The notes: a model not told the origin generated them from the letters alone. Shown: positions 6,481 through 13,811, counted from the stretch's first letter. The stretch: DNA of 16,067 bases from His2 virus (GCF_000864585.1 NC_007918.1), one strand, 5' to 3'. Numbers and translations are program-made.

Positions 6481-6587
6481 TTGTCGTTTACGTCGCAATC
6501 TTCATTACTACACGTATCGGTTTCGAAGTTGATACGGCCACATTTGCAAACCGGACACTTATCAACGTCGATTAGGCTAACACCCAT
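6477..6587 (-). CDS. 36-residue zinc-ribbon micro-protein
   Basis: The product begins MGVSLIDVDKCPVCKCGR and later has C-S-N-E-D-C, giving five Cys in 36 residues in a clear zinc-ribbon arrangement (CPVC plus CxxxxC). A strong ribosome binding site (AGGAG) sits just ahead of the ATG, inside the end of the upstream gene. The stop overlaps the following start by 4 bp. This is one of the best supported very short genes in the window. Function unknown. Confidence 0.75.
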   Translation of the reverse strand: MGVSLIDVDKCPVCKCGRINFETDTCSNEDCDVNDK

Positions 6588-6774
6588 CTTTGTCTCCTAT
6601 GTTTTTTACCTTGCAATCTTCTACATTGCACTTGTACGTGCAAGAAGGGCAACTTGCCATTGCCATGTTTCCGCTGTAATTCCACACGTACCCACATTCT
6701 TCACGCGGGCATTTTACCGTAGTCTTGTTTGTTTTTTCTGCCATTTCGATAGTTCTCCGCAGGTTTCCGTTCAT
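6577..6774 (-). CDS. 65-residue six-to-seven-cysteine zinc protein
   Basis: Cys pairs occur as CPREEC, CPSC and C-N-V-E-D-C, with a final Cys at the C-terminus. The first two pairs flank a W-N-Y-S-G-N turn, a typical zinc ribbon like those of small rubredoxin-type or transcription-associated proteins. The ATG at 6774 overlaps the upstream stop (ATGA). A second in-frame ATG at 6744, preceded by GGAG, would shorten it by ten residues. It overlaps the next gene by 11 bp. It may bind nucleic acid; unproven. Confidence 0.75.
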   Translation of the reverse strand: MNGNLRRTIEMAEKTNKTTVKCPREECGYVWNYSGNMAMASCPSCTYKCNVEDCKVKNIGDKDGC

Positions 6775-6980
6775 AATTCTACCACTTTCCAGCCATTGTT
6801 AAATTTTGTTACTAAGTCATTGTGCGATACCATGAATGTGTCATTGTTGTTTTCTATGTGTTGAAACTCATAATCAAACTTTGTTTGCACATCCGAATAA
6901 TCTCCAATTAGTTTATATAGTTCACCGTCAACAAGAACGGTTTTTGATTCAAGTAATTTTTCTAATGGCAAGTCGGACAT
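6771..6980 (-). CDS. 69-residue acidic hypothetical protein
   Basis: The product (MSDLPLEKLLESKTVLVDGE...) is acidic and soluble, with alternating strand-like segments and no Cys, and ends with a WKVVEL strand. The start lies inside the end of the CxxC micro-gene upstream, and the stop overlaps the next gene by 4 bp. It may be a small beta-rich domain. No family recognised. Confidence 0.72.
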   Translation of the reverse strand: MSDLPLEKLLESKTVLVDGELYKLIGDYSDVQTKFDYEFQHIENNNDTFMVSHNDLVTKFNNGWKVVEL

Positions 6981-7069
6981 AGTATATTACCTGTTTTCTG
7001 CATCGTTTTCATTTCACCTTTACGGGTAACTACACCGCATTTGTCACATTCACACTTTTGGGATTGCAT
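6962..7069 (-). CDS. 35-residue CxxC/CxxC micro-protein
   Basis: The product begins MQSQKCECDKCGVVTRKG and ends CPTCH. The CDKC and CPTC knuckles about 20 residues apart form a classic zinc ribbon, with one further Cys before the first pair. It overlaps the next start by 19 bp in another frame. The ligand arrangement is strong evidence that the frame is translated. Confidence 0.68.
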   Translation of the reverse strand: MQSQKCECDKCGVVTRKGEMKTMQKTGNILCPTCH

Positions 7070-7104
7070 AATCTTTAATGATTCTTAACGTTCCAGAAAG
7101 TTAA

Positions 7105-7293
7105 CTAATCGTTTCGATAAACAAGAGTATTACAAATCGGACACCGCACTTCATCCCATGAAACGAATTCATCTATCGAAGGTCTATATTCCATTTCTCT
7201 ACTGGTTTGCCAATGTTCACTTTCGAATGGTTCTGATTTACTTTGCTTGTTGGGTGAAAAGCCACATTTACCACATTCTAATTGGTCGTACAT
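7105..7293 (-). CDS. 62-residue zinc-ribbon protein
   Basis: CGKC near the N-terminus and CPIC near the C-terminus give a four-Cys zinc ribbon separated by an acidic and aromatic stretch of about 40 residues. I prefer the ATG at 7293, 4 bp after the upstream stop, over the TTG at 7317 that would overlap that gene. Function unknown; it is one of about ten such proteins in this arm. Confidence 0.72.
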   Translation of the reverse strand: MYDQLECGKCGFSPNKQSKSEPFESEHWQTSREMEYRPSIDEFVSWDEVRCPICNTLVYRND

Positions 7294-7297
7294 TGTT

Positions 7298-7480
7298 CTA
7301 AACTGTTTGGCTTTCAACTTCCGGTTGTTCGTATGATTCTAACTGAATACGGACAATTCCGTTATCATCCGTTTCGTGTGCTACAAATCCATCTGTCGCT
7401 AATTTCATTTTCTCACTTTCGTTAAGTTCTATTGTAATCTGTTCTCTACCACTTTCGGTTTCAAAGCTATCGTATTCCAT
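7298..7480 (-). CDS. 60-residue acidic hypothetical protein
   Basis: The product (MEYDSFETESGREQIT...) is strongly acidic, as expected for a haloarchaeal cytoplasmic protein, with strand-like ITIEL and IVRIQLE segments and no Cys. It may fold as a small beta-sheet domain. It starts 3 bp after the preceding cysteine-rich gene and is followed closely by the zinc-ribbon gene. No family recognised. Confidence 0.72.
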   Translation of the reverse strand: MEYDSFETESGREQITIELNESEKMKLATDGFVAHETDDNGIVRIQLESYEQPEVESQTV

Positions 7481-7483
7481 TGT

Positions 7484-7594
7484 TTACCAAACCTTTCGGT
7501 GTTGTTTTTCCGTGTGTTCAATCATGCAACCGTCGCAACAGTACACCGCGGCCGTAGTTGTGTAGTTCTCACATTCGGGGTTTTTACAATGCAT
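7484..7594 (-). CDS. 36-residue cysteine-rich micro-protein (longer GTG start possible)
   Basis: From the ATG at 7594, preceded by GAAGGTGA at good spacing, the product begins MHCKNPECEN and contains C-C-D-G-C followed by two spaced His, recalling a B-box or similar mixed Cys/His zinc site. A GTG at 7624 overlaps the stop of the upstream frame and would add ten residues including another CEQC pair. Either way the ligands are abundant. Function unknown. Confidence 0.62.
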   Translation of the reverse strand: MHCKNPECENYTTTAAVYCCDGCMIEHTEKQHRKVW

Positions 7595-7620
7595 AGTGTC
7601 ACCTTCACATTGTTCGCACT

Positions 7621-7716
7621 TCACCGCAATAGGTAGGCAAGGAATCGAACCTTGCTGAATACTACATTAGGGTAGTTCCGGGTAGGGGTTTGGGAATGGC
7701 GAAAAGACACAAACAT
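7621..7716 (-). CDS. Possible 31-residue basic peptide overlapping the tRNA-like stretch
   Basis: An ATG at 7716 opens a frame (MFVSFRHSQTPTRN...) ending in a TGA that overlaps the GTG of the next frame. The product is basic with no recognised motif. It lies across DNA that also forms three hairpins, so the frame may be fortuitous. Confidence 0.27.
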   Translation of the reverse strand: MFVSFRHSQTPTRNYPNVVFSKVRFLAYLLR

Positions 7717-7739
7717 GGAACTAATCGGGCAACTACCCG
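7631..7739 (-). other. tRNA-like 3' half and associated hairpins
   Basis: On the leftward strand, 7641-7651 reads GGTTCGATTCC, the exact consensus of the tRNA T-loop/B box, closed by a perfect stem (7637-7642 with 7650-7655). It is followed by CCTACCT where an acceptor strand would be. Just upstream are a 5-bp hairpin (7661-7676, 6-nt loop) and a 4-bp hairpin (7726-7739), the same order as anticodon and D arms. I could not fold a complete cloverleaf: 50 nt separate the last two arms and the D-loop GG is absent. It may be a tRNA remnant, an old attachment site, a structured RNA, or chance. Confidence 0.35.
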
Positions 7740-7776
7740 CCTCGTATTCACTCCTAAGCTACCTTCACGTTGCCGC

Positions 7777-7785
7777 AAAAAAGAA
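7777..7785 (-). terminator. Possible T-tract terminator after the acidic protein gene
   Basis: Read leftward the sequence is TTCTTTTTT, about 30 nt beyond the stop of the 98-residue gene. T-runs of this kind end archaeal transcripts. It would separate that gene from the micro-gene chain, which then needs its own promoter. Confidence 0.35.
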
Positions 7786-7813
7786 CTACATTACGCGCGT
7801 GTGTTGCCGTTCG

Positions 7814-8110
7814 TTACTTCACGGAATTGAATTCTTCGGGAAGGTTCGAAAGAACCTTGCGAACCGTACTTTCCGTAACGCGGCCGGAACGTTCCGCAAT
7901 TCCCGAAACCAGTAGGTCGTATGCCTCGGATTCTTCGGTTCCTTCATCCGCGTTAACGAGATTTTCCACCATTGAAGCGACTTGGGGAATGGCGGTTTCC
8001 TCGTATCGTAGCATTTTCTGCACTTCCGGGTTAGCGGTAAGGGCTTCAATCTGTTCTTCGCTAAGTTCGTTGATATCGATGCTTGCGCTTTCTTCGGTTT
8101 CTTCGGACAT
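7814..8110 (-). CDS. 98-residue acidic protein, first gene of the leftward arm
   Basis: I start at the ATG at 8110 (MSEETEESASIDIN...); the open frame extends 12 codons to a TTG. The product is very acidic, mostly helical, with no Cys and no membrane segment. The C-terminal part (SGRVTESTVRKVLSNL) could be a small helix-turn-helix-like segment, but this is weak. It is the gene nearest the divergent control region, where early or regulatory genes are often found. It appears richer in G+C than its neighbours, and a long antisense and shifted frame also remains open here. Family unknown. Confidence 0.72.
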   Translation of the reverse strand: MSEETEESASIDINELSEEQIEALTANPEVQKMLRYEETAIPQVASMVENLVNADEGTEESEAYDLLVSGIAERSGRVTESTVRKVLSNLPEEFNSVK

Positions 8111-8222
8111 TGTTAGGTTTTCAGTTAGGGAATTGTTTAGGCACAATTACACACTTTGTTTTTCCCTATTGTGCGTGTGTGGTTTTCAGGCTTTCAACAT
8201 TACCTATTTGCATTTGGTATTA

Positions 8223-8236
8223 CTTAATAACTTCGG
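8223..8236 (-). promoter_or_regulatory. Possible leftward promoter
   Basis: On the leftward strand the sequence reads CCGAAG followed directly by TTATTAAG, resembling a haloarchaeal BRE plus TATA box. Transcription would begin about 90 nt ahead of the ATG at 8110, leaving a leader with no gene in it. Confidence 0.38.
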
Positions 8237-8291
8237 TTCACTATTGCTTTGAATAGCTTACTTACATTTTCAGTAATACGTTAGCTTGTAT

Positions 8292-8312
8292 TCTATCATT
8301 CTTAGTGATAGA
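8292..8312. promoter_or_regulatory. Inverted repeat, operator-like (TCTATCA/TGATAGA)
   Basis: Two perfect 7-nt arms flank a 7-nt spacer. The arm is the same ATGATAG-type half-site found in the palindrome at 8391-8407 and at 8425-8432, so these may bind one dimeric regulator. Confidence 0.45.
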
Positions 8313-8387
8313 CACTTATTTTGTTTTGAGATTTGAATTTCCGATAGGGCATTATCCCTTAACCAGTAAATGTGAATTGTCGATGCG

Positions 8388-8407
8388 TTAAAAACTATGA
8401 TAGTTTT
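8388..8407 (+). promoter_or_regulatory. Possible rightward promoter with overlapping palindromic operator
   Basis: TTAAAAAC (8388-8395) stands about 30 bp ahead of the ATG at 8425, the right distance for a nearly leaderless haloarchaeal transcript. Directly overlapping is the perfect palindrome AAAACTAT-G-ATAGTTTT (8391-8407). A protein bound there would block transcription factor access, the usual layout of an archaeal repressor site. Confidence 0.42.
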
Positions 8408-8424
8408 CAGGTTCGTTACAAACC

Positions 8425-8607
8425 ATGATAGACTACACACGCACACACGTACTGGAATACCGTAGTGATGGAATGGTCGTTGCCCGCAATGAACCACCAT
8501 TGCGGGTAAGGGCTATTAGTGTGTCTTTCGACGTTTGGCTGATTTATGGGGCATATGTAGGGATGTGTGTCACCTTCACCCTAAGATGCCTTGCTTACTA
8601 CTACTAA
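8425..8607 (+). CDS. Possible 60-residue protein with hydrophobic C-terminus
   Basis: The product begins MIDYTRTHVLEYRSDG. Its C-terminal third (WLIYGAYVGMCVTFTL) is hydrophobic enough to be a membrane helix. A promoter-like sequence lies at the right distance upstream. Against it, the frame contains a perfect 9-bp hairpin and is followed by a 200-bp gap before the next gene. If real, it is the first gene of the rightward arm and perhaps a regulatory or membrane protein. The antisense frame at 8270-8500 looks less protein-like. Confidence 0.42.
   Translation: MIDYTRTHVLEYRSDGMVVARNEPPLRVRAISVSFDVWLIYGAYVGMCVTFTLRCLAYYY
8483..8506. repeat. Perfect 9-bp inverted repeat with 6-nt loop
   Basis: CCCGCAATG (8483-8491) and CATTGCGGG (8498-8506) pair without mismatch. 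It is one of the strongest short hairpins outside the terminal repeats and is not followed by a T-run in either direction, so it looks more like a binding site or RNA control element than a terminator. Confidence 0.5.
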
Positions 8608-9707
<1,100 letters not shown>

Positions 9708-9711
9708 CACA

Positions 9712-10491
9712 ATGAACATCAAAAAAGCATTTGTCGGGGTAATGCTTGCACTAACGGTTATTAGTAGCATGGCAATGCCCGCGGCCGCGGCCGGAACGTT
9801 ATACGTTGGAACAAGCGAAACAAATGATGCAGTTACGTACAGTACGGTAGATGATGCAGTTGCAAACGCAAGCGACGGTGACACTATCGAACTTGCACCC
9901 GGAACGTATAATGCAAGTATAGAAGTGAATACCGCTAACCTAACTATTCAACGAGATAGTTCGGTTTCAAGCGGTACTGTCACAATTGACGCAAGCGGAG
10001 AAAAGTACGGTGATGCATTTTACGGTTCAAACGATAGTTCTCTTAGTCTTGGAACTAACGTTGCCGTAACTGAAAATGTCGTTACTGTCGATAGTGCCAA
10101 TACGGGTAATGCAGATACCTACGGTACTATCTCGGATGCAATGGATAACACTACCGCGAACAGTACAATTTCCATCGCACCCGGAACGTACAACACAAGC
10201 ATCAACGTAACTTCCGATAATGTTGGTTTTGTCAATAACGCGCCCGCTTCGGGTAATGTTACTATTGACGCAACCAACACAACCGAAGGTAGTGCATTTG
10301 TCGGTAACTATTCCGACAATGTGCGTGTAGGTGGAGATATCACCGTTGAAGAAAGTGTCCTTGGTATCGGTGGTGGGCAATTTGGTGAAAGTGTTGGTAA
10401 CGCACTTGGTGCAAACGTGTTTGGTATTCCATTTTGGGCTATCGGTGTTGTTGCCCTTCTTGTGGGATACATCTACCAAACTGAAGCGTAA
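9712..10491 (+). CDS. Secreted, membrane-anchored surface protein with doubled beta-helix-like repeat
   Basis: I start at the ATG at 9712 (MNIKKAFVGVMLALT..., 259 aa), where a signal peptide begins; the frame also opens 14 codons earlier inside the preceding gene. The signal peptide probably ends at the Ala run near residue 27. Two copies of a segment of about 93 residues follow: DTIELAPGTYNASI (57-70) repeats as STISIAPGTYNTSI (151-164), and SGTVTIDAS (87-95) as SGNVTIDAT (180-188). Such GDTI-x-L-x-PGTY motifs are typical of right-handed parallel beta-helices. Many N-x-S/T sequons are present. A C-terminal helix (FGIPFWAIGVVALLV) anchors it. Lying directly before the spike gene, it is probably a second spike or spike partner (VP28 of His2 by my recollection of the numbering). 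Confidence 0.75.
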   Translation: MNIKKAFVGVMLALTVISSMAMPAAAAGTLYVGTSETNDAVTYSTVDDAVANASDGDTIELAPGTYNASIEVNTANLTIQRDSSVSSGTVTIDASGEKYGDAFYGSNDSSLSLGTNVAVTENVVTVDSANTGNADTYGTISDAMDNTTANSTISIAPGTYNTSINVTSDNVGFVNNAPASGNVTIDATNTTEGSAFVGNYSDNVRVGGDITVEESVLGIGGGQFGESVGNALGANVFGIPFWAIGVVALLVGYIYQTEA

Positions 10492-10551
10492 AATAGTACA
10501 AACACAATTCTTTGATTCGAAAAAGAAAATAGCAATACAAAAGACAAGAAC

Positions 10552-12123
10552 ATGAAAAGTAAAATTGGTTCAATCATAGGCGTAATGTTGATTGTGGGTA
10601 CAGCAATCGGTGCGCCTATAATGACAAATGCAGGTATTTCACCTGTTGGTACTGCATCCGCAACACATGATTGCGATACTACTGATGCGTTAGTCGCCGC
10701 GGCTACGTTCACTTACGTTAATTACGATAAGTGTACGCAAAATCACGTTGATTACGTGATTGAAGATATGCAGAACAAAGACGCGCAACAAGTTAAAACG
10801 GATATCTATCAGAATTCACTTGAAACAAACGCACAAAGCCGTGTGTTTGGACAAACGATAGATAACTACGCAAACGATACTCGTACAATTGCACAGAGTA
10901 TTGGTAAAAATGCGTACATCCGTGAACTTGAAAATGGTAGTTCCGAAACGGTTGCACGTTCGCAAGCAAAGCTTAAAGCTTCAGATTATTATTCAAAAAA
11001 GCAAGTTCAACTATTGAAGCAATGGGAAGCACAAGCCCTTGCTTACGATTATGCCGCAAGAACGGCAAACAACGAAACGGGTGTTACTGGTCCAGATGAT
11101 GATAGATTGGATACATTCGTTGGCTTTGCACAAAGCCACCCGTATGAAGATGGCGGAACTATCAACTACCACGGACTAAGCACACAAACCGCAACACTCG
11201 CAAATGGAACAACTTACACGTATCAATCGGTTCGTGTAGAAGTTGAAGCGGGTTACGATGAAGGAGATGATTTCACAAGAACGATTAGTGCGCACACGTC
11301 GCAAAATCTGGAATCATCTGCTGGTAGTGGTAGGTCGTCAATTATCCTTGAAAGTGGAAAAATCCGCGCACCTAATAGCAACTATGATTCTATTAGAGTG
11401 CTTGAATGGGATAAGTCGATAAATCGATTTAACGAAATCAAGAGTCAAAACACGCAAGTTCAAGACAACATTGACTTGTTCGTTGATAATACCTACACTG
11501 AATATCAGCAAGGTACTATCGATAGCACCGACTTAGTGGACCCAAGTACGTTAGGCCGTGATTTCGCAACAAGCTACGATGAAACGGGTTACTACACGTA
11601 TGCGATAGGTTCACTTGCCCTTATGGGTCAAAACGTACCTGATATGAACAAAACTGGTAGTTTCATTGTTCAATATTCGGGTACTGAATATGAAGGGATG
11701 CTAACGTCGCAAGGAACACCGCCAAATGGAACGTTCGAAGCAGGAAATACGTATAACACGTCGAACATTGAAGGCGTACAAATCCTAATTACATCCGAAG
11801 GGCAACAGTTAGAACTAAGCGGTGAATTCACCGTAAAAGAGATTACGTCAAAAGACGGTGAAAGTCTTGATTCCGTTGGTATGGAATCGTATAGTTACGA
11901 TTCCGCTAACATTAACGAATACAAGAACCTTCAAGAACAATTGCGTAATCTCCGCGAAGATGTAGAAAAGACAGAACCGAAAACTGGTGGAAGTAGTTCA
12001 AGTAATTCGGGTGCGTCAATTCCCGAATGGCTTGAAGATAAATACTTTGGTATTCCTCTTTGGGGTATCATCGTTACCGCACTTGCCGGATTGTACGTTG
12101 TTCAATCGGGTAGAGGTAACTAA
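10552..12123 (+). CDS. Major spike protein (pleolipovirus VP4-like)
   Basis: The 523-residue product has a signal peptide (positively charged start, hydrophobic core, likely cleavage near residue 38 after ASA) and a large ectodomain with two Cys near residues 41 and 61. A heptad-rich stalk (NEYKNLQEQLRNLREDVEK, roughly 455-475) and a Ser/Gly linker follow. A C-terminal membrane helix (FGIPLWGIIVTALAGLYVV, about 499-517) with a short basic cytoplasmic tail closes it. This order matches the receptor-binding and fusion spikes of haloarchaeal pleomorphic viruses. Neighbouring genes fit the conserved virion module. It shares the FGIPxW anchor motif with the preceding protein. It is probably VP29 of His2 by recollection. 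Confidence 0.85.
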   Translation: MKSKIGSIIGVMLIVGTAIGAPIMTNAGISPVGTASATHDCDTTDALVAAATFTYVNYDKCTQNHVDYVIEDMQNKDAQQVKTDIYQNSLETNAQSRVFGQTIDNYANDTRTIAQSIGKNAYIRELENGSSETVARSQAKLKASDYYSKKQVQLLKQWEAQALAYDYAARTANNETGVTGPDDDRLDTFVGFAQSHPYEDGGTINYHGLSTQTATLANGTTYTYQSVRVEVEAGYDEGDDFTRTISAHTSQNLESSAGSGRSSIILESGKIRAPNSNYDSIRVLEWDKSINRFNEIKSQNTQVQDNIDLFVDNTYTEYQQGTIDSTDLVDPSTLGRDFATSYDETGYYTYAIGSLALMGQNVPDMNKTGSFIVQYSGTEYEGMLTSQGTPPNGTFEAGNTYNTSNIEGVQILITSEGQQLELSGEFTVKEITSKDGESLDSVGMESYSYDSANINEYKNLQEQLRNLREDVEKTEPKTGGSSSSNSGASIPEWLEDKYFGIPLWGIIVTALAGLYVVQSGRGN

Positions 12124-12138
12124 AGAGAATTAGAACAT

Positions 12139-12696
12139 ATGAACAAAAAATTAATTAAGTCGGTTGTGGTTATTACCATGCTTGTTGTTACGGGGGTAAC
12201 TATGTCAGGTATGGTAATGGCACAACAGACTAACGAAACGACAACAGAAAACGCGACAGAACAAACACAAGCGGATACAAGCGTAACCAAGATAACGGAA
12301 ACCGTTGTATTGAAAGATTACGAATTTAACGGCGATACGGTTACTGTGTGGCTAAAAGCGGATTACTCACAACGTGTAGTAATCAGTGATATGTTCGTAA
12401 GCGGTACTGGTGCGCAAAAGATACCTCAAAAGCGATTGCAATTAGATAAGGGTATGAACAAAGTTACCTTTACACCTACCGTTAGGCGCGGTGTAAGAGG
12501 TATTGTGATTGGCGCAAGTGGCGGTGCAGTAGGTATATCGGAACAAACCAGTAGTACATACTTTACATCCGATTATTCCGCGGAGACATTGATGGGTATG
12601 GGTGTAATTAGCCTACTTACTGGTATTGGTCTTGTATTGACCATTGCGTACAAGAAGGAATTAGATTACACTTCCGACATTGAAAGAGAACTATGA
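12139..12696 (+). CDS. 185-residue surface protein with signal peptide and C-terminal anchor
   Basis: An N-terminal signal peptide (KKLIKSVVVITMLVVTG, cleavage near residue 28) is followed by a Thr/Asn/Glu-rich linker with N-glycosylation sequons. A beta-rich domain of about 100 residues comes next, then a C-terminal helix (MGVISLLTGIGLVLTIAY) and an acidic cytoplasmic tail. The spike gene ends 15 bp upstream and the next gene overlaps by 4 bp. Pleolipoviruses carry one or two conserved genes between the spike and the ATPase, and this fits that slot. Its exact role, perhaps in assembly, is unknown. Confidence 0.78.
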   Translation: MNKKLIKSVVVITMLVVTGVTMSGMVMAQQTNETTTENATEQTQADTSVTKITETVVLKDYEFNGDTVTVWLKADYSQRVVISDMFVSGTGAQKIPQKRLQLDKGMNKVTFTPTVRRGVRGIVIGASGGAVGISEQTSSTYFTSDYSAETLMGMGVISLLTGIGLVLTIAYKKELDYTSDIEREL

Positions 12697-13577
12697 AGGA
12701 CAAAATAGACCAAAAGACAGAAAACGGTAAGAAAGCCGCGGAAAGTCAAATGCAAGATATTCGAACGGAAATGCAAAATTTGCGGTCGGATATTCAAGAT
12801 GTTAAAGGAACATGGGAAGATGATAAGCCAAATGCAAAAAGAAAGACCAGATATGTTCTAAGTGAACATAAGACCAAAATCGCCGGATTAGTCGCATTAC
12901 TAATTCCTGCATGGTTTGTGTTGGATTTGGAAATTCCGACCATTCCAGAAAGTGCCATTGTTGTAGGTCTTGGTGTTACATTGGGTATCGTTGTTGGTTA
13001 CATTCCAGCTAAATATGTAGTTGATAAGTTCGTTAAAGATACGCGAAAGCCTATCTTTGAAATCGATGCAGAAAAACCAAACGATGTTGCACTTTACTAT
13101 GTGCCAGAGGAAAGAATACCAGATATAGAAGTTTATGAAGGTGATAAGAACGACATTAGCACAAAGAAAGGTATAGGATACGAATTCGAAAAGTTCGAAC
13201 AAGTAGAATATGAAGGTGAACAGTACCTAATCGGTAAAGGCACTTGGGTAGGCGAAAAATCGGGTTTGGAACTAAAACGAAATATTGGAAATATCCACGG
13301 AATGAAGAAAACAATGAAGCCATACGCGCAACTTGGGTTTGCGTATGAAGTAATGTGGCCGCACATTATGCGCGAACTTGAAAGTAGTGTTGGTAACAAA
13401 ATGGCACGTACATTCGAAGGTGTAGGAGTTTACAATGGTGAAGAAATGCGCGACGAATTAGACCAATTGATTGAAGAATACAATCCTGATAACATCATGG
13501 ACACAATCGATAAAGAAGATATCGAAGAAAAGGCAAACGGACATTCGGATGAAGAAATCGAACAAATCCTAAACTAA
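12693..13577 (+). CDS. Coiled-coil, two-helix membrane protein of the virion module
   Basis: The 294-residue product has a charged N-terminal coiled coil (about residues 1-45). Two membrane helices follow (about 58-76 and 84-105), then a cytoplasmic domain of about 180 residues rich in Glu, Lys and Tyr. It lies in the position of the conserved ORF7-type gene of pleolipoviruses, between the spike and the ATPase. It could connect the membrane to the genome or ATPase during assembly; this is inference. The start overlaps the previous stop (ATGA) and the stop overlaps the next start (TAATG). Confidence 0.75.
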   Translation: MKDKIDQKTENGKKAAESQMQDIRTEMQNLRSDIQDVKGTWEDDKPNAKRKTRYVLSEHKTKIAGLVALLIPAWFVLDLEIPTIPESAIVVGLGVTLGIVVGYIPAKYVVDKFVKDTRKPIFEIDAEKPNDVALYYVPEERIPDIEVYEGDKNDISTKKGIGYEFEKFEQVEYEGEQYLIGKGTWVGEKSGLELKRNIGNIHGMKKTMKPYAQLGFAYEVMWPHIMRELESSVGNKMARTFEGVGVYNGEEMRDELDQLIEEYNPDNIMDTIDKEDIEEKANGHSDEEIEQILN

Positions 13578-13765
13578 TGGCTAACCCTATTGATGAACTA
13601 ATGGCGGTACTTGTTCCTTCCGTTGGTTCACTGGTAAGTGCGGCAAGTACGTACTACATCTTAGACATAATCAACTTCCCAAGTGCGGAACTACTGGCTG
13701 GAATAGTGTTTGTATTTGCACTAATGCAGTCTTGGGGAGATGATTCGATTGATAATGTGATGTAA
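13577..13765 (+). CDS. 62-residue two-helix membrane protein
   Basis: Two hydrophobic segments (about residues 8-29 and 38-51) are joined by a short loop, with an acidic C-terminus (SWGDDSIDNVM). The start shares a base with the upstream stop (TAATG). It may be a small virion membrane protein, and it is the last gene before a 46-bp gap that precedes the ATPase. Confidence 0.75.
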   Translation: MANPIDELMAVLVPSVGSLVSAASTYYILDIINFPSAELLAGIVFVFALMQSWGDDSIDNVM

Positions 13766-13793
13766 GACCAAACGATAGACCACAATTAGACCA
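13765..13793 (+). repeat. Three AGACCA direct repeats upstream of the ATPase gene
   Basis: AGACCA occurs at 13765, 13777 and 13788, spaced 12 and 11 bp, just ahead of the ATG at 13812. The spacing places the copies on one face of the helix. This could be a regulatory binding site giving the ATPase gene separate control, or simply an A-rich leader. Confidence 0.35.
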
Positions 13794-13811
13794 TAATCAA
13801 ACAAATCAACA

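Larger units (their letters stand above)
8111..8424. promoter_or_regulatory. Divergent control region between the two arms
   Basis: I see no convincing gene in this 314-bp stretch. It holds a possible leftward promoter (8223-8236), an inverted repeat TCTATCA/TGATAGA with a 7-nt spacer (8292-8312), and a perfect 17-bp palindrome (8391-8407). The two arms start on either side of it, so it is probably where their expression is balanced. Confidence 0.5.

Noticed and set aside
7631-7764. Full intron-containing tRNA gene on the leftward strand (AGGTAGC...CCTACCT)
   Set aside because: Six of seven acceptor pairs form, but I found no D arm with a GG loop and no proper seven-nt anticodon loop; only the T-arm half is supported.
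8270-8500. 76-codon leftward open frame in the control region
   Set aside because: It covers palindromic operator-like sites and a promoter-like sequence, lacks a ribosome binding site, and its product has no recognisable domain pattern.
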